The translations under genes were made by a program, and so were the position numbers. From Nocardiopsis chromatogenes YIM 90109 (lineage in GTDB: Bacteria; Actinomycetota; Actinomycetes; Streptosporangiales; Streptosporangiaceae), in NCBI RefSeq assembly GCF_000341185.1, contig NZ_ANBH01000059.1:62421-110047 (forward strand): 47,627 nucleotides of DNA, given 5' to 3'. The notes below the pieces were generated by a model that was given only the letters and a program-made list of their open reading frames with translations, was not told the origin of the DNA and did not search any database. Within the stretch, counting starts at the first letter, position 1. The number at the start of each line of letters is the position of its first letter. Shown in pieces: positions 1-7,042 of the stretch.

Positions 1-2
1 GG

Positions 3-959
3 TCGGTGGACGTCTCGGCCGCCGACACCTGGCGCATCGCCGCGCACCGCCTCCTGCCCGGCCTGGTCGAGCCGGACTGGCCGCCCGCGCACGAGGCGAT
101 CGTGGTATCCGCCCGCGCACCGCGCGTGCTGCTGGCGGTGCTGAACGGCGCGGGGCTGGCGGCGGTCGGGGCGGTGCTGCAGACCCTGGTGCGCAACCCG
201 CTGGCGGACCCGCTGCTGCTGGGCGTGTCCTCCGGCGCGACGCTGGGCGCGGTGTCCGTCGTCGTCGGCGGCGTGACCGTGTTCGGCGCCTACTCCACGC
301 CCGCGGCGGCGTTCCTCGGCGCCCTGGGCACGCTCGTCGCCGTATACCTGCTGTCCCGCACGGCGGGGCGGATGACGGTCACCCGGCTGATCCTGGCGGG
401 CGTGGTGGTCGGCCAGATCTGCTCCGCCGCCGCGAGCCTCATGATCACCATGTCGGGCGACCCGCACGCCGCCCGCGCCGTGCAGCGCTGGACCCTGGGC
501 GGGCTCGGCGGGACCACCTGGGAGGACGTTCCGCTGGCAGCCGTCGCGGTGCTCACCGCCCTGGTGGTGACGGCGGCGGCGACGCCCGCGCTCAACGTCG
601 TCCAGCTGGGCGAGGAGACGGCGGTCGGCATGGGGCTGCGGGTGCACCGGTTCCGCGCGACGATGTTCGTCGCCGTGTCCCTGTGCACCGGTGTGCTCGT
701 CGCGCTCTCGGGGCCGATCGGCTTCGTCGGCCTGATGATGCCGCACATCGCCCGGCTGCTGGTGGGCACCGACCACCGGCGGATGCTCCCGGTCGCGGTC
801 CTCCTCGGCGCGTCCTTCATGGTGCTCGCCGACCTGGCCGCGCGGACGCTCGCCGCTCCGCAGGAGATCCCCATCGGCATCCTCACCGCCCTGTGCGGCG
901 CCCCGTTCTTCCTCTGGCTGATGCGCCGCGACGCGCGCGCGGGCCGGACGATGGGCTGA
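3..959 (+). CDS. FecCD-family iron/cobalamin ABC transporter permease (5' end outside window)
   Basis: Integral membrane permease of a metal-chelate importer (siderophore-iron or cobalamin family, BtuC/FepD/FecCD type), which works with a binding protein and an ATPase. Visible hallmarks are the GAVLQTLVRNPLADPLLLGV segment, the GPIGFVGLMMPHIARLLVG cytoplasmic-loop motif that contacts the ATPase, and the C-terminal PQEIPIGILTALCGAPFFLW. About eight hydrophobic segments are present. Family members are usually 330-350 residues. Here about 317 follow the GTG at base 6 and the first transmembrane helix is missing, so the true start probably lies upstream of the window. The substrate cannot be told from the permease alone. 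It converges on the MHYT gene with a 10-base gap. Confidence 0.92.
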   Translation, partial: SVDVSAADTWRIAAHRLLPGLVEPDWPPAHEAIVVSARAPRVLLAVLNGAGLAAVGAVLQTLVRNPLADPLLLGVSSGATLGAVSVVVGGVTVFGAYSTPAAAFLGALGTLVAVYLLSRTAGRMTVTRLILAGVVVGQICSAAASLMITMSGDPHAARAVQRWTLGGLGGTTWEDVPLAAVAVLTALVVTAAATPALNVVQLGEETAVGMGLRVHRFRATMFVAVSLCTGVLVALSGPIGFVGLMMPHIARLLVGTDHRRMLPVAVLLGASFMVLADLAARTLAAPQEIPIGILTALCGAPFFLWLMRRDARAGRTMG

Positions 960-969
960 TCCTCCGGGG

Positions 970-1725
970 TCAGTGGGCGGCGGCCGCCTCGCCGGTGACG
1001 GGGCGCTCGTCGGGCAGCACCAGCAGGAGCAGGGCGCCGAGCACGAGGAAGGCGCCCGGACCGATGACCATGGGGGTGAGGAAGCCGAGCGCGGGCACGC
1101 CGCCGGACGCCCCGCTCCCCTGCCCCACGGACTCGACACCCACCCCGGCCATCGCTATGTAGTGCATCGCCGTCACCGCGCCGCCCAGCAGCACGGCACC
1201 CACCAGGGTCGCCGACAGGGTCCACCGCTTGCCGACGAACCAGAGCGCGCCGACCGAGGCGGCCAGCGCCACCATCGCGGCCGCCGCCACGAACAGCGGG
1301 TCGTGCACCATGTCGGCGTCCATGCGCATCGAGCCCATGCCCATGTAGTGCATGGCGAGCATGGCCAGTGCCACCAGTACGCCGCCGACGGGCAGCAGCA
1401 CCAGCCGGCGCCAGAGGCGGACGATCACCACCGCCAGCGCCCCGGTCATGACGACCACCGGCACGGCGGCGCTGGCCGCGGTCATCAAAGGGTCGTAGCG
1501 GATCGGGGTGCCGGGGACGCGGAACCCGAGCATGGCGATGAAGTGCATGGACCACACGGCGGCGCCGCCCAGGGAGACCCCGCCCAGCACGGTCCAGGCC
1601 GCCCGGGTCCGGCCCGAGGAGGACAGCGCCCGCGAGGCGTACCTCAGGCCCAGGAAGGACCCCAGGACCGAAACAGCGCACGCCACCAGCGGGGTCCAGA
1701 ACCCTTGAGCGAAATGCTCGACCAT
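970..1725 (-). CDS. MHYT-domain integral membrane sensor protein
   Basis: A 251-residue membrane protein with about seven hydrophobic helices. Three MHYT-type motifs sit at helix ends: WSMHFIAM, AMHYMGMGSMRM and AMHYIAMAG. In this family the Met and His residues are proposed to bind copper and to sense oxygen, CO or NO. Many MHYT proteins carry C-terminal GGDEF/EAL or kinase domains. This one stops after a last helix and a short tail, so it is a standalone sensor or transporter-like form and its output is unknown. The start is set by ATG preceded on the minus strand by a GAGGGG-type ribosome site. A perfect 6-bp inverted repeat lies about 20 bases upstream. Confidence 0.85.
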   Translation of the reverse strand: MVEHFAQGFWTPLVACAVSVLGSFLGLRYASRALSSSGRTRAAWTVLGGVSLGGAAVWSMHFIAMLGFRVPGTPIRYDPLMTAASAAVPVVVMTGALAVVIVRLWRRLVLLPVGGVLVALAMLAMHYMGMGSMRMDADMVHDPLFVAAAAMVALAASVGALWFVGKRWTLSATLVGAVLLGGAVTAMHYIAMAGVGVESVGQGSGASGGVPALGFLTPMVIGPGAFLVLGALLLLVLPDERPVTGEAAAAH

Positions 1726-1745
1726 GTCTGATTTTTCCCCTCAGA

Positions 1746-1759
1746 TCCGCTGTAGCGGA
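1746..1759. repeat. Inverted repeat TCCGCT-GT-AGCGGA upstream of the MHYT gene
   Basis: A perfect 6-bp inverted repeat with a 2-base centre lies 21 bases upstream of the MHYT start codon, in its presumed 5' leader or promoter. It could be a regulator site or a small RNA hairpin near the ribosome site. No protein binding it can be named from sequence. Confidence 0.4.
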
Positions 1760-1842
1760 CCGATTCCCCCTATCGCACGACGCCGCAGATCATCGCAATC
1801 GCCGCCGGTCCACCGCAATCCCCGCGAACCGTCCGTACCCGG

Positions 1843-2742
1843 TCAGGTGGCGGCCGGAGCGGTCACGCGCGGGCGGAGCCGCGTGCGCGACGGCTTCGCG
1901 ATGCCCTTGGCGGCCTGGACGCCGAATGCCCCCCGGCCGTTCGGCGCCGTCTCGGGGGCGCAGGTGCTCAGGATGGTGTGGGCCACCGTCCTGGGGTCGT
2001 TGTCCATCGGCACATGGCCGCACCCCAGCAGCCGCACCTCGCGCGCGTGCGGGATCGCCCGCAGCACCCGCCGCACCGCGCGGACCGGAAGGACGCGGTC
2101 GTTCTCTCCCCAGGCCACGGTGGTCGGGCAGGTCACGACCGGTCCCCCGTTGAAGCTGTAGCGCACCACCTCGGGCGCCAGGCGGGTGTAGGGGGAGCCG
2201 CGCGTCACCACCGACGGGTCCAGCCGAGCCAGGTCGCCGTACGGGTCGCGCAGGCGGCCGTGCACGGCGAGCGTGGTCATCGTGCGGACCGGGCGGCTGT
2301 CGATCACCCGGCGCCATGCCGTGGCGGGCACCCGGGTTGCGACGTGCATGCCGCCGACCATCAGGCGGCTGCCCAGCAGCTCCGCCCCACGGCTGAACCC
2401 GATCGGCGACAGGGCGGTCACCGAGGCGGCCAGCCCGCGCGCGCCGAGCTCCAGTGCGACGGCGCCGCCGAGGGAGTTCCCCGCCAGGTGGGGCCGGGGC
2501 AGCCCGGCGGCGGCGCACCACGCGGCGACCGCGTCGACCAGGGCGGGGATACCGTAGGGGCCGTCAGGCGCGGGGCCGGGCGAATCGCCGAACCCGGGCA
2601 GGTCCAGGGCGAACACCTCGTGCCGCCGGGCCAGCTCGTCCACGACCGGCTCCCAGGCCTGGCGCCGGTGGCCCAGCCCGTGCAGCAGCACGAGGGGGGC
2701 GCCCCGGCCGTGCCGTTCGTAAACGATTCCTCGGTGGTCCAT
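1843..2742 (-). CDS. Alpha/beta-fold hydrolase
   Basis: A 299-residue soluble alpha/beta hydrolase. The oxyanion-hole motif is LVLLHGLGH near residue 20. The nucleophile elbow GNSLGG gives Ser90, the acid is in WGENDRV (Asp215) and the catalytic His is in CGHVP (His243), so the triad is complete. DLPGFGDS near 48-54 is typical of haloalkane dehalogenase, epoxide hydrolase and lactonase-like subfamilies, but the substrate cannot be assigned. The C-terminal 40 residues are basic and poorly conserved-looking. It starts at ATG with no clear Shine-Dalgarno, so it may be read from a short leader. It is divergent from the charged peptide gene that follows. Confidence 0.88.
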   Translation of the reverse strand: MDHRGIVYERHGRGAPLVLLHGLGHRRQAWEPVVDELARRHEVFALDLPGFGDSPGPAPDGPYGIPALVDAVAAWCAAAGLPRPHLAGNSLGGAVALELGARGLAASVTALSPIGFSRGAELLGSRLMVGGMHVATRVPATAWRRVIDSRPVRTMTTLAVHGRLRDPYGDLARLDPSVVTRGSPYTRLAPEVVRYSFNGGPVVTCPTTVAWGENDRVLPVRAVRRVLRAIPHAREVRLLGCGHVPMDNDPRTVAHTILSTCAPETAPNGRGAFGVQAAKGIAKPSRTRLRPRVTAPAAT

Positions 2743-3051
2743 AAACGAACGGTCTACCCGAGGTTACGAATCGGCGCCAGTGGGAGTGGGCCCGGCGCGT
2801 CGCCGTGCGAACCTCTTCGGCTTCGAGACCCGCCCCATTTCAGGCGCACCACCCGAAGCAGTGGCGTCGGTCACACTAAGGCCGCCGTGAAGAGGTGAGG
2901 CCGCCCGAACGGAGCGCCGGATCACCCGGCGGGCGGCTCCTCGCTCGGGCGGCCCGCCTGGCCTGCGACCGCATCCGGCCTCGAACGATGACGCCGCGCA
3001 ACCGCCGGGTTACCGTTATCACGGAGCAGCCCCCTCCCCGGAAGGACAGCG
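2743..3051. other. Divergent intergenic region with a GC hairpin
   Basis: No gene is seen in these 309 bases. They must hold the promoters of the minus-strand hydrolase and the plus-strand peptide/methyltransferase pair. An 8-bp inverted repeat (GCCGCCCG at 2900-2907 with CGGGCGGC at 2930-2937, plus an inner stem) could fold in the leader. The peptide gene has a good ribosome site, GGAAGGA at 3040-3046, five bases before its ATG. No clear -35/-10 pair is visible. Confidence 0.5.
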
Positions 3052-3189
3052 ATGTCGGGCAAGCACGGCAATGAGGACGTCCCCCGCGACAGCGGCCGCG
3101 GCAAGGAGGGCGACGGCCAGGACCCTGCCAAGCACGGCAGCGAGCCGATGCCTGAGCAGGGCAGCGATGGACAGGACCCGAACAAGTGA
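3052..3189 (+). CDS. 45-residue highly charged peptide, candidate precursor for the coupled PIMT-like methyltransferase
   Basis: This short frame encodes 45 residues with no Cys, Trp, Tyr, Phe or Leu and is mostly Gly, Asp, Glu, Lys, Pro, Ser and Gln. The ribosome site is GGAAGGA, and its TGA overlaps the GTG of the methyltransferase (GTGA), which implies translational coupling. It contains imperfect internal repeats: EGDGQDPAKHGSE (19-31) and SDGQDPNK (38-45), with KHGNED near the N terminus. Both repeats carry Asp-Gly (Asp21-Gly22, Asp39-Gly40), the dipeptide most prone to succinimide formation and a target type for PIMT homologues. Established knowledge: imiditides are RiPPs made from a charged precursor and a PIMT-like methyltransferase without other enzymes. 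Assigning this gene to that class is inference. It could also be an unrelated small protein. Confidence 0.7.
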   Translation: MSGKHGNEDVPRDSGRGKEGDGQDPAKHGSEPMPEQGSDGQDPNK

Positions 3190-4361
3190 ACACGGCACCG
3201 GGGGCGCAGGTCGCCCGCGCCCTCACCGCCAAGGGTGAGCTGCTCGACCCGGCGTGGCACCGTACCGTTCTCGCCGTGCCGCGCGAGGCGTTCGTACCGG
3301 AGACCGTGTGGGTGCGTACTCACCGCGAGGGGCTGACCGTGTTCGCGCCCTATCCGCGCACCGACGCCGACGTGTCCCGGTGGATCCACCAGGACTACGC
3401 CCTGATGACCCAAGTCGACGACGGCGAGCCCGCCGGCCCCGACGGCACCGGGATCGTACCGACCAGCTCCATCTCCCAGCCCTCCCTCGTCGTGGCCATG
3501 CTCCAAGCGCTCGACGCCGACGACGGCGACCGGATCCTGGAAATCGGCACGGGCCCCGGGTACAACCTGGCACTGCTGTGCGAGCGGTTCGGAGGCGACC
3601 GGATCGTCTCCGTCGAGGTTGACACCGGCGTAGCCGAGCAGGCGCGACGCACGCTCGCCGAGCTGGGGTACAAGCCCACCATCATCACCGGCGACGGCGC
3701 GGCCGAGGTCCCGGACCACGGCCCGTTCGACCACGTCCTTGCGACGGTCGCCGCGAAGGACGTGCCCCCCGCGTGGCTGGAGCAGGTGCGCCCTGGCGGG
3801 CGGATCGTCGCCCCCTGGGGGCCGGGATTCACCTCGGCGGCGCTGCTACGGCTGGTCGTCGGCGAGGACGGCGCAGCCCACGGGCGACTACTGAGGGACG
3901 CGGCGTTCATGTGGTTACGGGACCAGCGCCGCGCCGTCGACTCCTGGCGCGACCACATCGACGAGGCCACATCCGGCACGACCTCGGGCGAGGCGGCGCT
4001 GAATCCGAGGGTGGTCTCCGACCCGGATCCCGGCTGGGGCGTGGTCCTCGGGCATCTCGTCCCCGGCTTGGTGGCGCACGTGGCCGAAGCCGCCGAAGGG
4101 CTGCTGGACGCCGTCGGCGAGGCGACCGTGCGCCTGTACGACCGCGCCGGGTCGTGGGCGCTCGCCGAGTACACCCCGGCGGGCCCGCCCTACGAAACGC
4201 TGTGTTGCGGCCCGCGCGACCTATGGCAGGAGGTCGCCGCCGCACGTGCCGTCTGGGAGCGGGCCGGACGGCCGGGCCGCGACCGGCTCGGGGTGACCGT
4301 TCACCCCGACGGACGGCAGGAGGTGTGGGCGGACACACCGGAGAACGCGCTGACCGTCTGA
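3186..4361 (+). CDS. PIMT-like SAM-dependent O-methyltransferase (RiPP-associated type)
   Basis: A 391-residue methyltransferase related to protein-L-isoaspartate O-methyltransferase. SAM motif I is ILEIGTGPGY (117-126), the acidic post-I motif is VEVD (143-146), and VRPGGRIVAPWG (201-212) is the usual motif III region. A PIMT-like SSISQPSLVVAML lies at 94-106. A repair PIMT is about 210-230 residues; this one has an extra 90 N-terminal and about 150 C-terminal residues, as in the long methyltransferases of graspetide, lanthipeptide and imiditide clusters that esterify an Asp side chain and drive aspartimide formation. The GTG start is fixed by the 4-bp overlap with the upstream peptide gene. 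No ATP-grasp or lanthionine synthetase is nearby. Its codons look slightly less GC-biased than those of the flanks. Confidence 0.85.
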   Translation: MNTAPGAQVARALTAKGELLDPAWHRTVLAVPREAFVPETVWVRTHREGLTVFAPYPRTDADVSRWIHQDYALMTQVDDGEPAGPDGTGIVPTSSISQPSLVVAMLQALDADDGDRILEIGTGPGYNLALLCERFGGDRIVSVEVDTGVAEQARRTLAELGYKPTIITGDGAAEVPDHGPFDHVLATVAAKDVPPAWLEQVRPGGRIVAPWGPGFTSAALLRLVVGEDGAAHGRLLRDAAFMWLRDQRRAVDSWRDHIDEATSGTTSGEAALNPRVVSDPDPGWGVVLGHLVPGLVAHVAEAAEGLLDAVGEATVRLYDRAGSWALAEYTPAGPPYETLCCGPRDLWQEVAAARAVWERAGRPGRDRLGVTVHPDGRQEVWADTPENALTV

Positions 4362-4514
4362 CGCCCGGCTACCACGGCCACCGGAGACGCCGCGGGCACA
4401 TGCCAATGTGCCTGTGCGTCTGAGACGACCACGTCTGGTCACCGCAGCCGGACGCTGGCTGGGGGCACCCCCACCCGATACACTGCCTCTGGGATGCTTT
4501 CAGGTAAAGCACGA

Positions 4515-4542
4515 ACGGGCCCCGGCTTCGGCCGGGGCCCGT
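4515..4542. terminator. Perfect 12-bp hairpin with TTCG tetraloop
   Basis: ACGGGCCCCGGC at 4515-4526 pairs with GCCGGGGCCCGT at 4531-4542 around a C(TTCG)G loop. It lies between the convergent methyltransferase and DUF397 genes and can serve both strands. Two weaker hairpins precede it (4395-4412 and about 4493-4509). It is not followed by a clear U run. Confidence 0.8.
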
Positions 4543-4565
4543 CTCGCTTATGGAGTCTTCAGTAG

Positions 4566-4760
4566 TTACAGGAGACCGGCCCTCACATCTCGGAGAAACG
4601 CGGTCCACTCCGCTCCCGAAAAGGCGAGGTGCCCCTGCTCAGGGTTCTTGGAGTCCCGAACGGCGGCACCAGCGGGTAGGTCGGCGACCTCGACACAGTC
4701 CTGCCCCTTGCCGACGCTGTAGCTGGACTTACGAAAAATCAGGCGGGATGCTTCAGGCAT
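4566..4760 (-). CDS. DUF397 domain small protein
   Basis: A 64-residue DUF397 protein with the family pattern FRKSSYS...DCVEVADLP...VRDSKNP at the start and FSGAEWTAFLRDVRAG at the end. DUF397 proteins are encoded next to XRE/DUF5753 regulators in actinobacteria. In some Streptomyces pairs (for example Scr1-Scr2, and relatives of whiJ loci) the two behave as an antagonistic or toxin-antitoxin-like unit. The start is the ATG preceded by AGAGGAAC on the minus strand. It lies 10 bases downstream of the XRE gene, so both are likely on one transcript. Confidence 0.88.
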   Translation of the reverse strand: MPEASRLIFRKSSYSVGKGQDCVEVADLPAGAAVRDSKNPEQGHLAFSGAEWTAFLRDVRAGLL

Positions 4761-4770
4761 TGGTGTTCCT

Positions 4771-5640
4771 CTACTGGTCAGCGAGCAGGCGCTCGAGGTA
4801 GCCGATCGACGCCTCCACTGATAGCGCGCTCGCATGCAGATGGTCGTAGACCGTCTCGTAGTGCTCCAGCTCCACATCGTCCTCCGGGAAGAGCCCGGAA
4901 ATGGAGTGCTCGAGGTAGACGGTGCTGGGGTCGCTCGGGAAGTCCAGGATCACGAAGGCGCCACCCATTCCCGCATGCGGGCCCAGGGAGTCGGGGATGA
5001 TCTGCACCTGGACTCGCCTCGATGCCTGTACGTCGATGAGGTGCTGCACCTGGCCCCGGGCGGCCGATCCTGGGATTTTCCGGAGCACTCCTTCATCAAT
5101 GATCGCCCACAGGCGGGGACCGTCGGGACGTGTCAAGACCTGCTGCCGCATCATGCGCGCCTCGACGCGGCGATCCACCTCGCGGTCGTCAGTCACCGTG
5201 TGTCCACGGACGACGGCTCGCGCATAGTCCTCAGTCTGAAGAAGTCCAGGCACGACCAGGGGCTGGTACGTGCGGATACGCGCAGCCTCGGTCTCGAGGT
5301 CTACGTAGGCACCCGCCCCGAGCACGTCCTTGTACCCCACCCACCATCCGGTCTGGCTCGCTTCGAGAGCGAGGCGCACGTAGGCGTCGCGTTCGGCTTT
5401 GTCCTTGACCCCGTACACGTCGAGCAACGTGAGGACGTCGTCGCTCTGGAGGCGCCGCCACTCGCGGTTCTCCAAGCGGGTGATCTTGGCGGCGGACCAC
5501 GGCCTGTCAGGGCGAAGCTTCTTGGCGGCCTTCGCCGCAGCATCGACGGTCATGCCGGCGGCCTGGCGGAGAGAGTCCATCTGTTGCGACAGGCGGCGCC
5601 GCCGGAGCGTCGGGCTAGCTGGCACGTCAGGGCTCCTCAT
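4771..5640 (-). CDS. XRE-family helix-turn-helix regulator with DUF5753 domain
   Basis: A 289-residue DNA-binding protein. The N-terminal HTH spans about residues 10-75, with LRQAAGMTVDAAAKAAK, ITRLENREWRRL and DVLTLLDVYGV. The DUF5753 domain fills the rest, with the typical IRTYQPLVVPGLLQTEDYARAVV, a WAIIDEGVLRK strand and IPDSLGPHAGMGGAFVILDF. These regulators pair with DUF397 proteins, act in development and antibiotic production in Streptomyces, and usually control their own promoter. I chose the ATG at 5640; in-frame starts at 5688 and 5700 would add 16 or 20 residues. Upstream lie three regularly spaced GTGCAC-type sites. Confidence 0.88.
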   Translation of the reverse strand: MRSPDVPASPTLRRRRLSQQMDSLRQAAGMTVDAAAKAAKKLRPDRPWSAAKITRLENREWRRLQSDDVLTLLDVYGVKDKAERDAYVRLALEASQTGWWVGYKDVLGAGAYVDLETEAARIRTYQPLVVPGLLQTEDYARAVVRGHTVTDDREVDRRVEARMMRQQVLTRPDGPRLWAIIDEGVLRKIPGSAARGQVQHLIDVQASRRVQVQIIPDSLGPHAGMGGAFVILDFPSDPSTVYLEHSISGLFPEDDVELEHYETVYDHLHASALSVEASIGYLERLLADQ

Positions 5641-5669
5641 GGGGGTCGGACGCCCCGATCCTACGCTCC

Positions 5670-5741
5670 GTGCACGGAAATCCGACATTAGGTGCACCAT
5701 CCACTAGTTGTGACGATCCCATGGTGAGTTTAAATGTGCAT
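5670..5741. promoter_or_regulatory. Three phased GTGCAC-type sites, candidate operator of the XRE regulator
   Basis: CGTGCACG (centre 5672.5), GGTGCACC (centre 5694.5) and ATGTGCATGC (GTGCAT core, centre 5738.5) lie in the divergent region between the XRE gene and the small-gene operon. The spacings are 22 and 44 bp, close to two and four helical turns, so a protein could bind them on one face of the DNA. Binding by the adjacent XRE protein is inference. Confidence 0.4.
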
Positions 5742-5841
5742 GCTACGTGGATATTGCAGATTCCGTGACGATGGGTCACCATGGAGCCACCTGAAAGCTC
5801 CCGCCGGACCTCCCATCCGGCACCGACCCCCTGGGGGACCC

Positions 5842-6174
5842 ATGTTCCTGATGCGCCTCGTGCGCCTCCTTGCGTGGCTCGCGCCGCCACCGCGCGGCCG
5901 ACACGCCGCCCGCCCCGCCGGAGCCCCGGCGACTCCCCCGGCGCCCGCTCCCGCGCGCCCGACCCCCCCGGCGCCGACTGCGCCCAGGGCCTCAGGCCCG
6001 CCCGACACTGCACCCGCCCCCGTCCTCGTCGCCGCCGATGGGCCGCGCCGGATCGTCGGCCCCTGGTACATGGCGTGGGAGCGGGGGCGGGCGGACGGCC
6101 TGGACACGGTCCGCGCCGACCTCGCCCCGCTCGTGCGCGAACTGGTCGCAGTTCAGGCGGGAGATGCGCGATGA
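5842..6174 (+). CDS. Small Pro/Ala-rich protein, first gene of a four-gene overlapping operon
   Basis: A 110-residue protein of no recognised family. The first 13 residues (MFLMRLVRLLAWL) form a hydrophobic, basic N terminus that could be a membrane anchor or amphipathic helix. Residues about 15-60 are a Pro/Ala-rich linker. A more conserved-looking C-terminal part follows (GPWYMAWERGRADGLDTVRADLAPLVRELVAV). The ATG is preceded by GGGGGA at 5833-5838. The stop overlaps the next start as ATGA, so the four genes from here to 6915 are almost certainly co-translated. The operon is divergent from the XRE/DUF397 pair. Confidence 0.6.
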   Translation: MFLMRLVRLLAWLAPPPRGRHAARPAGAPATPPAPAPARPTPPAPTAPRASGPPDTAPAPVLVAADGPRRIVGPWYMAWERGRADGLDTVRADLAPLVRELVAVQAGDAR

Positions 6175-6422
6175 CCGCGACGACCGCCGTTCACGACCTG
6201 CTCGCCGCCGTCCGCGACGCCATGGAACTGCCGCCGCCCGCCGACCCGGCGCACCTCCCCGTGCAGGACCGCATCCGAGCCAAGCGCGCCGAGTACGTCT
6301 GCGAAGCGCTCGGGCAGGCGGCCCCCGACGACGCCTACGGCCTCGACGCCACGGTTCGCGCCCTGCGGCTCGCCCCGGCGCTGTTCCCGGTGAACTACCG
6401 CCCGGCGGGAGGCTCCTCATGA
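6171..6422 (+). CDS. Small acidic helical protein, second gene of the overlapping operon
   Basis: An 83-residue protein with predicted helices (VHDLLAAVRDAMELP, VQDRIRAKRAEYVCEALGQ, LDATVRALRLA) and one Cys. No family is recognised. It starts at the ATGA overlap with the preceding gene and ends in another ATGA overlap with the next, which fixes both boundaries well. Codon positions are GC3-rich, as expected for a coding frame here. Confidence 0.62.
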   Translation: MTATTAVHDLLAAVRDAMELPPPADPAHLPVQDRIRAKRAEYVCEALGQAAPDDAYGLDATVRALRLAPALFPVNYRPAGGSS

Positions 6423-6787
6423 GCGTGACCTACACGGTTCCCCGCCTCGACGGCGACGACTACATCCGGTTCGTCGACCTGGCCCTGCGGTTCACCGACT
6501 GGGGCATGGGCTACACCAGCGACGGCGAACACCTGCTGTTCACCGCCGAGCACTCCCGGCACGGCGTCGGTCTGTCCTGCCACAGCCTGGACACCTTCGG
6601 CGAACTGCTCGCCGAGGCCGACCGCCGCCTGGCCGACGCCCCGAGGACCCGTGTCCGGCCGTACCAGGCCGCAGCCGAGCGTCGTCAGCGCGCCCGCGAG
6701 GCCCGCGAAGTGGCCGCGCTCATGGAACTGGCCCGCGACCTCGGACGCGACCAGCTCCAACACGCCCTCGCCTGGAGGTGGTCGTGA
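6419..6787 (+). CDS. Small hypothetical protein, third gene of the overlapping operon
   Basis: A 122-residue soluble protein. The N-terminal half looks like a mixed alpha/beta domain (MSVTYTVPRLDGDDYIRFVD, DWGMGYTSDGEHLLFTAEHS). The C-terminal half is a charged helix rich in Arg and Glu (about residues 85-115), which could be a coiled coil. No family is recognised. The start is an ATGA overlap with gene two, and its TGA overlaps the GTG of gene four. Such small genes beside XRE/DUF397 pairs are common accessory cargo in Streptomyces relatives; a function cannot be given. Confidence 0.6.
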   Translation: MSVTYTVPRLDGDDYIRFVDLALRFTDWGMGYTSDGEHLLFTAEHSRHGVGLSCHSLDTFGELLAEADRRLADAPRTRVRPYQAAAERRQRAREAREVAALMELARDLGRDQLQHALAWRWS

Positions 6788-6915
6788 CGGGGGTGCTGTT
6801 CAGCGCCCCGGACACAGCCCCGCCCCCGCAGGCGACCGCCCCGAGCGGAAGTGCACCCGCCGCGCCCGAAGCCCCGCGTACGCCGGGCGGCGCGGTGGGC
6901 GAGCCACCGCCCTGA
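6784..6915 (+). CDS. 43-residue Pro/Ala-rich peptide, last gene of the overlapping operon
   Basis: A very small frame starting at a GTGA overlap with the preceding gene. It encodes a low-complexity Pro/Ala/Gly peptide (FSAPDTAPPPQATAPSG, then AAPEAPRTPGGAVGEPPP). No domain or signal is seen. The coupling overlap is the main support, and the product may be only an unstructured tail or chance frame. A 14-bp hairpin terminator follows 80 bases later. Confidence 0.35.
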   Translation: MTGVLFSAPDTAPPPQATAPSGSAPAAPEAPRTPGGAVGEPPP

Positions 6916-6994
6916 CGACCCGCCGCCGCCCCACCCCGGCCCCGGTGCGGCGGCTCCCCGGCCGCCCGCACGAGAGGGGAAGGGCGGCCACCTC

Positions 6995-7032
6995 GCCCGC
7001 CCGGGAGGTCCCCGAACGCCTCCCGGGCGGGC
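6995..7032. terminator. 14-bp hairpin between the small-gene operon and nrdB
   Basis: GCCCGCCCGGGAGG at 6995-7008 pairs perfectly with CCTCCCGGGCGGGC at 7019-7032 around a 10-base loop. It lies 10 bases past the nrdB stop on the minus strand and 80 bases past the last small gene on the plus strand, so it can end both convergent transcripts. Confidence 0.75.
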
Positions 7033-7042
7033 CCATCACAGG

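Noticed and set aside
3052-3189. FxLD-type lanthipeptide or graspetide precursor
   Set aside because: The peptide has no Cys, no FxLD motif and no Thr, and no lanthionine synthetase or ATP-grasp gene is near.
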